From Harmothoe impar (lineage: Eukaryota > Annelida > Polychaeta > Phyllodocida > Polynoidae): a DNA stretch of 64,000 nucleotides. Below the pieces are notes generated by a model. That model saw only the letters and a program-made list of their open reading frames with translations. It did not search any database and was not told where the DNA came from. Positions 9,917 to 16,623 of this stretch are shown piece by piece. The stretch spans positions 3,100,001-3,164,000 of the forward strand of contig OX381721.1 of assembly GCA_947462335.1 (NCBI GenBank), written 5' to 3'. The position numbers and the translations under genes were made by a program. Position 1 is the first letter of the stretch; every line of letters begins with the position of its first letter.

Positions 9917-10270
9917 TCATAACGCGTGGCAGTCCTTCAGCAGCTCCTCCAGCACGGCGGGCGGTAAGCCTTCCTCCATGCAGACTTGCTGCTTGACCTG
10001 CTCCACGCACCGGCGGATGAGTTGATCAGCGACGTTCTCGATCAGCTCATCCACCACACCCTCTGCTTCAGCAGCAGTCCGCTGTCTCTCCTCTCTCTGT
10101 AGCGAGGCTACGAACTGCTTCTCCACGGCCGCATCGATCATAGATCGAGAAACGGCCATGAAGTTCTGTCTCTCCGCCTCCTCTCTCTGTTGCACGGCTA
10201 CGAATTCCTTCTCCACGGCCGCATCGATCATAGATCGAGAAACGGCCACGAAGTTCACTCCGTGAGCCAT
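9917..10270 (-). CDS. Small repeat protein of the transposon, 117 aa, unknown function
   Basis: I choose the ATG at 10270 (context AAAATGG, strong) over the longer open frame, whose upstream 15 codons contain no ATG. The protein is mostly charged and probably helical. A ~29-residue unit, FVAVSRSMIDAAVEK followed by FVA-x-x-QREE, occurs twice in tandem (about residues 7-35 and 36-64). A Glu/Val-rich C-terminal half follows, with DELIENVADQLIRR and a late Cys. There is no signal peptide or membrane segment. CREB-like TGACGTCA (10308-10315) lies about 40 bases upstream of the start. It belongs to no family I recognise. The copy-2 counterpart is outside the window, so conservation cannot be tested here. 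Confidence 0.5.
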   Translation of the reverse strand: MAHGVNFVAVSRSMIDAAVEKEFVAVQQREEAERQNFMAVSRSMIDAAVEKQFVASLQREERQRTAAEAEGVVDELIENVADQLIRRCVEQVKQQVCMEEGLPPAVLEELLKDCHAL

Positions 10271-10410
10271 TTTGTCGAACTGACTTCCTAGCCGCCTGAG
10301 AGATGCTGACGTCACACTATTTTCGACGACGCTATGACGCGCACGAGGTAGACAGACGACGTCGTTTCACTTCCTTATTTGGAGTTTGGGATCTTTTGAC
10401 ACCGAAGTCA

Positions 10411-10622
10411 TACCGTACGGTCGCGATAAAGCAACTAGTGTTGAAAAGCGTGCCGGTCTTTTATAAGCGCCGGAGTATAAGAGCCTCCAAATGTTTTTTC
10501 TCAAGCACTAAAATCGCGACTTTGAATAAGCGCCAGCGCCTGGCTTGTATATAGCTCCTGAGTAAGAACTTCACCGAATTGAAAAGCCCTCCCTCAGAGC
10601 TCTTAATCGCGACAGTACGGTA
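10411..10622. repeat. Nested MITE with TACCGTAC-GTCGCGAT ends
   Basis: The terminal inverted repeats TACCGTACGGTCGCGATAAA and, inverted, TACCGTACTGTCGCGATTAA enclose ~210 bp with GCGCTTATAAAAGAC-like words. A larger relative with ends TACTGTCGCGATTAAA lies at 37991-39367. It is nested inside the 9.6-kb element. Confidence 0.75.
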
Positions 10623-11529
10623 CAAATCTGATGTCAACCCGCGCCAAAAACAAAAAGGGTGTTCCGGTCACACGTACCTACGACGAGCGACCTTCAGCTA
10701 TCACCACGTGAAGAGTGGGAAATAAATTTTGTACGGCAAGAAAACTGAAAACTGATAACGATTCCATTAGATAAGTATTTGGTTCCAATCTATGGCGAGA
10801 TATTTCCACCAAAGCGATTGATTTATATGTCTGTAAGGTTCAGCTCTCCAACACTCTCCAATGTCCGCCGGTGCACGACGGTCGCCGCCCATCATTAGTC
10901 ACAACTAAACTTCTGCTGGAGAGTGAAAGTTACGTTGAGTCTTGAGGTGCGCAGAGATACTATCTGCCGCAGCCTGATTTTAGTTCCACGCTATTTAGAT
11001 AAACGCCCCATTTAAAATCTCTCTCTCGATCCTAGTAAAGGAAAAAAAAGGCTAGAGTTTATCATGGACGCGTCTCAGTTTTAGTCAAGCCGTAAAGTGA
11101 AGAACCAGAGCTTGTACATATTCCCACGTGAGGGGTGACCCCGCGGGGCGTTCAGTTAGTACTGAGTCTATACTCAAGGTCAAGTTCCACTCTCTAAACA
11201 GAGCTTTAGCGACTCCGTCATATAGACTAGACCGCGCGCGCGATTTTTTTTTTTGCTGAAGCAGCTAATCGATGGAAGAGTAGAGAACAGGTGCTCGACC
11301 AAAAATCTGCTTCAGAGGCTTGTTATCAGGTATTAACAGTTAAATCAAAATATTTCAAAACATCCAGAAAAGCAGAATAACATGTCCTACGGGCTACAGC
11401 CGGGCACTGACGAGCAGACGGCGCTGACATCATTTCAATCAGGTCACAGGGCTCTTTAGACACCTTTTCTGTAAGACCCGTCTCATACCTTAGTATATAA
11501 TACCGTAAACACCGGTGATTAGTATATGA
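10623..11529. other. Transposon interior, nothing recognised
   Basis: No ORF over ~70 codons and no clear repeat unit. An ACCACGTGA site lies at about 10701, and a GC-rich CGCGCGCG word at about 11233. Confidence 0.4.
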
Positions 11530-11599
11530 TCACATTGGCAGTCGCGGATCCACGAAGAGGCTGAATAAGCCTCGAGCGGACCCGCCACTTGCAATGTGA
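11530..11599 (+). ncRNA. 70-nt imperfect hairpin, pre-miRNA-like in shape
   Basis: The left arm TCACATTGGCAGTCGCGGAT pairs with the right arm ending GCCACTTGCAATGTGA (18 of 22 positions match, one more a G-U). A 6-bp inner stem, GAGGCT/AGCCTC, caps it. A TATA-like TATATAATA lies upstream at about 11493. Shape alone does not prove a small RNA. Confidence 0.3.
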
Positions 11600-11769
11600 C
11601 ATAATCTTACCATGCGCTTTGTTTTGTTTTTGTTTCTATTTACAACAGCAAACATTTCAAACAACCTATTGTTTTTTTTTAAAATGATGAAAAATCAGCC
11701 CAAAAAAAAAAAAGTAAACATTTTAGAGCTAAATTTGTGGAGGATAGCCAGACATGCTGATGTCACTAG

Positions 11770-12125
11770 ACCCCTAAATTCGATATGGTGACATGGGCAT
11801 TTTCTTAAAATTCGATACGACGACACGGGCACGGACATCTAAGTGACATGGGACATGTGGCATTTCTTGAGTCCCACATGTGCCATGGACCATAGTGACA
11901 TGAGGAAAAAAAAATGTTCAAAGAGTGCATCAGAAAAGTGCCATTTCAAGCCTAAACATTTCGCCAAATTTTTTTTTCTCTTGGATGGTACTCGGCTTTG
12001 CAGTGTCTGGGTCCTTAAAAATGTACCAGAATGCTCAAATTCGGGTTCTAAATATTTTCAAAAAACGTTTTCTCCCTTAGTGACGTGTGACATGGGCATT
12101 TCTTAAATTCGACATACGGCTGCAT
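11770..12125. repeat. GACATG-type dispersed repeat inside the transposon
   Basis: Diverged words GGTGACATGGGC and TTAAATTCGACAT repeat irregularly. Related copies lie at 1618-1752 and 27805-27960. The ORF crossing it is low-complexity and not supported. Confidence 0.5.
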
Positions 12126-12521
12126 GGGGAGGACCCACCCGTCAAGGGCCCCATGATGACTCATACCCGCCGCGTTCAAACTAGCGTGGTGGTTATAGGT
12201 AGACCTTCTTTCAGTATCCACGTGACCAGATCCATCGCCGTCTCTTGAGCAACAGTAACCGAGGTAACTAGGGTTATTGTTATCCGGGCCGTAAGACGAC
12301 AGTCTAAGACGGTGTGTAGTCGCGTTTTGCTCTCCCTAATACTCTAATTCAAGTCGAGTTACCGCTAACCCCTACAAAAAGAGGGTCATTTGTGTAATTC
12401 AAAAGTCGTTCCTTTGTTAGCAATGAGGGGGTCGTTCTATTCATTGATTTTTTTTTTTTCTTTTTTTTCCTTTTTTTTTTTTTTTCTTTACAACAACAAG
12501 TCAAAGTACAGTCAATCAACC

Positions 12522-12784
12522 GAGATCCTTTCTACTCCGTGGGGGTGTAGAAGGATCTCCCCCCTGAGGTTACAAAGTCACCTCTTTATTTAAAGGGTTA
12601 CGGGTCGCAAAGTCGCTTTCGCTTTCGCTTACAAGTCACAAAGTCGCATGAAATATTCAAGTCAAAAAGTCAAATTCATCAACTATCAGCACAGTCGTTT
12701 GAAAGGCATCAAGTCACCGAAAAACTCCTCTACAGTCACCTCCGACTCGCCTCCTCTCTACCCCCCTAAAGGGGGGTAGAGAGG
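12522..12784. repeat. Two strong hairpins in the right part of the transposon
   Basis: At 12522-12559, GAGATCCTTTCTAC pairs with GTAGAAGGATCTC around a G-rich loop (13 bp, one bulge). At 12753-12784, CCTCTCTACCCCCC pairs perfectly with GGGGGGTAGAGAGG over 14 bp with loop TAAA. Between them lie words CAAAGTCG and AGTCAAAAAGTC. Confidence 0.75.
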
Positions 12785-12837
12785 AAGCGATTCCTCAGAG
12801 ATCAGATAATTTTTTTTTTTTTCTCCCGAGCAGACCC

Positions 12838-12960
12838 CAAAAGCCCCCCCTCCCCCCCCAAGTGCCCGCCCACCCCATAAATAGTGCCCCCCTCCCCCCC
12901 TCCCCTCCCCATGCATCTTAAAGTGCCCCCCTCCCCCCCTCCCCTCCCCTCGCCCCTTAT
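12838..12960. repeat. C-rich tract with quadruplex potential
   Basis: Repeated CCCCCCTCCCCCCC blocks separated by short spacers such as AAGTGCCC give a G-rich complementary strand able to form G-quadruplexes. The 71-residue glycine-rich ORF on the minus strand is a composition artefact. Confidence 0.8.
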
Positions 12961-13019
12961 AGAAGCCTCCCATTAGCTAGTCCAAGTCATGTGACCAAAA
13001 GGGAAGCGTAGTCTGTCTA

Positions 13020-13516
13020 TTGTCTATATTATGCAAATGAGGGAGGGGGTCAGGTCACGTGACCAAGGGGGTGTGGCCTATTCTCTAAATAAAGAGCGCT
13101 TCCGGTCACGTGACCAAGAGGGTGTGGTCCTATTATGCAAATGAGGGAGTCACGTGATCCATGATTATGCAAATGAGGGAGTCACCTGACCAAATGGAAG
13201 CCACTGATTGGCTGGTGATCAAAGGGGCGTAGTCTACTATGCAAATGAGGGGGTCACGTGATCAAGGGGGCGTGGTCTATTATGCAAATGAGGGGGTCAC
13301 TTGGGGGTCACGTGACCAAATGGCGGCCCTGATTGGCTGGTGATCAAGGGGGCGTGGCCTATTACGTAATTATGCAAATGAGGGGGCGTGGCCTATTACG
13401 TAATTATGCAAATGAGGGGGTCACGTGACCAAATGGAGGCCTCTGATTGGCTGCAGGTCGATTGAGTAATAAACAGTACTTAACTATAGTCCCGTTCCGA
13501 TACATACTATACTACT
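13020..13516. repeat. Right terminal inverted repeat
   Basis: Inverted relative to 3925-4420 and ending CTATACTACT. It has about seven octamers (ATGCAAAT on this strand) and the same CCAAT, CACGTG, GGGGGCGTGGCC and TTACGTAA modules. The outer ~200 bp match the left end nearly exactly; inner modules differ in number and order. Confidence 0.85.
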
Positions 13517-13557
13517 GGCGGACATTGCCACTGTCTGGCAGGGTTTGGCAAAGACTG
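13517..13557. repeat. Target duplication (right) and far end of the split MITE
   Basis: GGCGGA (13517-13522) duplicates 3919-3924. The following CATTGCCACTGTC...GCAAAGACTG is the terminal inverted repeat of the MITE that starts at 3603. Confidence 0.85.
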
Positions 13558-14537
13558 ATTAAATAGCCCCTGTTGCCATAGGAACAGTTAAATCTATTTT
13601 GATAATGATAATTGTCAGCCAATTAATGTTATTAATTCATGCAGCACCTAGAGGTACTTAATCATCACCCACTGATATGAAATCATTTACATTAGGTACA
13701 AAGAAGTTTGACATTTACAATTTTGAATTTCGCAAATATTCCAATATGCTCTCACAGCGAATTCATAGGTTTACCAGAGGGCCCTCTATTCAGCTAGATT
13801 TCATAACAAATGGCTTTCCTATGATAAAGGGCTTGTCAGTTGATAAGGAAATGATGAATGGGAGTCCATATTGGGTTTATTTCATAACTTGATTTTGGGT
13901 AGATTTAGATGGTAATGTATCTTTAAATGGGTTTCAAAAACAGTAAAAGTACAATATTAAGGGGATGGGGAGTCACTATCAACAATTTTCCAACGATGTT
14001 GAGAGGTCAGAAAGTGGGTCTCATGGGGCCCAGGCATCAGTTTCTACAGTGTTTTTTCAATGGCATAACACACCAAAGCTCTTAGGGTCTGTGTGTGCCT
14101 ACAAGGCTAGGCTGACTATGAGGTACAATGTCAAGGTCACCAGTGATACAGGGAGGGTAAACAGGAAGCAGGAGGAGTGTGAACTGAGGCCTTCTGGGTA
14201 CTCCTATCTATGTGGGAGTATTGGAGGTACCGTATTAGCCGGTTTAAGTTTGAAAAGGTGCCTGAAATGAGCGTGGGGGTATTCAAATAGGTAATAAATC
14301 TATATTCAAGGCTCGTCCTACAAGGTCTGGGTCATGATGGCTTGGGGGACATTAAAATGGTGACCAAGGGCAGTAACAGCTCAGAAAGTGGGTCTCATGG
14401 GGTCCAACCAAGTTATTTTACAGTTTATTTTCAATAAATCAAATTTGAAAAACTAATTTGAGCAAAACACTAGGGAATTAGAGGAAATGGAAAAAAATAG
14501 GATAGGAAGTGTTGTTGTTTTGTGAACATAAACGTAG
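13558..14537. other. Repeat-derived spacer left of the LINE
   Basis: The phrase CAGAAAGTGGGTCTCATGGG occurs twice (about 14010 and 14385), and its context (ACAGT-TTTTTTCAATG) resembles the family at 22256-22634 and 53326-53662. Several ~70-100-codon open frames have no recognisable motif and I do not call them. The 5' end of the LINE may lie here but cannot be fixed. Confidence 0.45.
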
Positions 14538-14834
14538 AAATATTTTATTGACCTACAGGATGACCCCCAGTGGAGTCCTATCAGTTTGTCTACCCTAGAG
14601 GATATAATCACAGAAAAATTCTCCCAGGACAAAAGGTGTAGGATAGTGTTATTTAAAACCCAGAATCGTCCCATCTGGGAAGCTACTACATGTGCTACAC
14701 ATGGTTGCGGCTTTAGTCTCACAGACAAAGATAAAATAGGTGTAGACTTATCTAAAGGCAGCAACGAGACAGGAAAAATCCTGGTCAGGGTAAGAGAAGC
14801 CCTCAAACTACAGTTCCCACAAGATGTCGTATAG
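14538..14834 (+). CDS. LINE upstream ORF, about 98 codons, 5' incomplete
   Basis: Open from just after a TAG at 14535 to a TAG at 14832. No ATG is present in frame; the coding-like part begins IDLQDDPQWSPISLSTLEDI and includes CATHGCGFSLTDKDK. The stop overlaps the start of the next ORF: GATGTCGTATAG holds both the ATG at 14824 and the TAG. A 3' splice-like CTACAG precedes GATGACCCC (14553-14558), so it could be a downstream exon. Alternatively it is a truncated N-terminal domain of ORF1. Function is unknown; it probably served as the RNA-binding part of ORF1. Confidence 0.4.
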   Translation, partial: KYFIDLQDDPQWSPISLSTLEDIITEKFSQDKRCRIVLFKTQNRPIWEATTCATHGCGFSLTDKDKIGVDLSKGSNETGKILVRVREALKLQFPQDVV

Positions 14835-15525
14835 GAGTGTGATACTTGCAGACAGCAGAGGCCATAACTTAGAACATTGGATACGTCAAGCTATCATGGA
14901 GCTGTCCCACCCCAGTGACTGTCCAATCTATGTTAAAGTGTTGGCGGAGTCTGGCACTACCATTACTTCTGTAGTGGAGCGGTTCCTACATGACCTCCAT
15001 ACGGGTCAATATCATTCTGCTGTCATCATGACTGGAGTCAATAATATGACAGTTAAACATATTAATGGGAACATTACTGCGACTTATGATGACCTCGGAC
15101 ATATGGTAAATACCATTACCGACTACTACGAGTTTGCCCGTATTAAATTACACAGCCTTGGCCTAAAGGTTGCTATTGCTCAACTAGTAGGATCTTCGAT
15201 TGATAAGCACAACAATACGGTAAACATTAACACATGGCAGCAATCCACTATGGAATGTGCTACTAAGTATATTAACCAGGCCATCATCTCTATGAATAGG
15301 GACGACCACCTATATGGCCCGTGGCTTCAACGCCAGGGTGGTACCCCGGCTGATCCATATGCTGAGTTCTATGATGGTCTTCACCCTACAGTGACCCTGA
15401 AAAAGGCTTGGGGCAAGTTGATTGCCAAAGCTATAATAGCGAACAGTCGTCTGCACTCCAACCCTGACCACCCACGCCCGTTCTACTTTCCGGATCGGGC
15501 ACAACCTGACGAAGCTGAGCCATAA
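14824..15525 (+). CDS. LINE ORF1: SGNH-hydrolase (esterase-like) protein, 233 aa
   Basis: The GDSL/SGNH blocks are in order: ILADSRG near the N-terminus (nucleophile Ser-11), VIMTGVNN (Asn-73 region, block III) and DGLHPT (Asp-184, His-187, block V). The typical helix-strand spacing of about 170 residues between Ser and the Asp-x-x-His block is kept, so the fold and triad appear complete. In CR1-type LINEs such esterase domains lie in ORF1; their substrate is unknown. The ATG overlaps the stop of the preceding ORF by 11 nt, suggesting reinitiation or a frameshift between them. The C-terminal 20 residues are rich in Pro and charged residues. Confidence 0.75.
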   Translation: MSYRSVILADSRGHNLEHWIRQAIMELSHPSDCPIYVKVLAESGTTITSVVERFLHDLHTGQYHSAVIMTGVNNMTVKHINGNITATYDDLGHMVNTITDYYEFARIKLHSLGLKVAIAQLVGSSIDKHNNTVNINTWQQSTMECATKYINQAIISMNRDDHLYGPWLQRQGGTPADPYAEFYDGLHPTVTLKKAWGKLIAKAIIANSRLHSNPDHPRPFYFPDRAQPDEAEP

Positions 15526-16413
15526 GCTTGGTCTACCTCTTAATTAGATTATCCTCCGAACATGCCCTCAATCCTTAAAATAATATAATAAATTACTTAT
15601 AAATTAAATGATTAAATTATTGTATGTTGATTGCTAATACTTATGGGGTCCTAATATGTACTGGTGAAATGTGTGGCATGGAACCAAGTTATATTAGTAT
15701 CCCCTTTTTCAAAATACAGTGTACTGACCACTCAACATGGGCATGTTGGGAGACGCATATATAAGCTGTTAGGCATTTATTCTAAATTGATTGTTATTCC
15801 ATTACTTAGTAAATATTGCACCACTATTTGTGTGTTCTTCCTGTGGTAACATGATTGACTTACCAAAATGTTTTCCCTTAATTACTACTTTAATATAGTA
15901 GTCATGAACACTCGCATAATGCGAATATGGACCTCGGTGCCATGCACCAGTATTATAAGAACTTTCTAGTATTAACTTAAGATGATGATTAATGTTGTCA
16001 CTGTGTATTGATGCCTTACTTTATAAATGTATTAGTTCATATCTTGTTATATTAGTAAGTCTATTCTCAAGTAGACTATTATATGGGTCATTATGTACCT
16101 CTAAAGTAGTTTGGTAATTACATGCATACCTAATCTAGGCTGACCCTATTACGTCCATAGACAACGAACACTTTAAATGCCTTCAGCATCTGGGCAGTCT
16201 AGAATCACCACTAACCCACAGTGTATAACATGTAACTAACTCTCATATCATCCAACCATCGATTCTCTTTAATTATTTATAAATAAAACACTCTTGATAA
16301 GAGTGTGCTTATCAGGTTAATAGATTTTTCTAAATTTATACATCTGAGTTTATTTTTTAAATTAATAGATTAATTTTCTTTCATCCTCTCCTCCGCTTTT
16401 CTCGTGATAGATA
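15526..16413. other. Long A+T-rich spacer between the two LINE ORFs
   Basis: About 890 bp with no ORF over ~60 codons. It is unusually long for a LINE inter-ORF region. No repeat or RNA motif was recognised. Confidence 0.5.
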
Positions 16414-16623
16414 ATGCAACGCTTGAAACTTGTCTTCCTTGCTACATACGCAATGATCCATCTAGGCAACCTAAAGGGTATTAGCCTTAATGGATGGTAC
16501 CGAGGGAAAATAAGTTATGAGAGGTTTCTCAATGCTAAATTGAACCCAGAATCGAATTACCATTTAACATATGGCTGTGGCAGGTATCAATGGCTTGTTC
16601 TAATCTCCCTCCATCCTCCCTGA
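16414..16623 (+). CDS. Possible small LINE ORF upstream of ORF2 (69 aa)
   Basis: ATG at 16414; the product starts MQRLKLVFLATYAMIHLGN and is moderately hydrophobic. Its TGA (16621-16623) overlaps the frame in which the endonuclease domain opens (from 16604), which lacks its own early ATG. It may deliver ribosomes to ORF2. No family is recognised, and it could be chance. Confidence 0.25.
   Translation: MQRLKLVFLATYAMIHLGNLKGISLNGWYRGKISYERFLNAKLNPESNYHLTYGCGRYQWLVLISLHPP

Larger units (their letters stand above)
3925..13516. mobile_element. 9,592-bp Polinton/Maverick-type transposon, probably non-autonomous (copy 1, complete)
   Basis: Seen: both ends carry the same inverted sequence starting AGTAGTATAGTATGTATCGG, the inverted similarity extends for several hundred bp, and a 6-bp duplication (GGCGGA) flanks it. 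Known: 6-bp duplications, long terminal inverted repeats and a terminal 5'-AG are diagnostic of Polintons/Mavericks. Missing: no ORF resembles their protein-primed DNA polymerase B, retroviral-type integrase, packaging ATPase, protease or capsid proteins, and the length is about half of a typical autonomous element (15-20 kb). Content from left to right: terminal repeat; leftward alanine-rich ORF; repeat-rich leader with a TATA-driven mini-exon; hairpin cluster; three ~400-bp tandem units; CA microsatellite; leftward 117-residue repeat protein; nested small MITE; long hairpin; more hairpins and a C-rich tract; terminal repeat. Another transposase class using 6-bp duplications cannot be excluded. 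Confidence 0.8.

Noticed and set aside
12758..12973. Glycine-rich 71-codon ORF
   Set aside because: Produced by the C-rich tract on the other strand.
13677..14270. Two ~70-100-codon ORFs left of the LINE
   Set aside because: They overlap dispersed repeat wording, lack motifs and are of chance length for this base composition.
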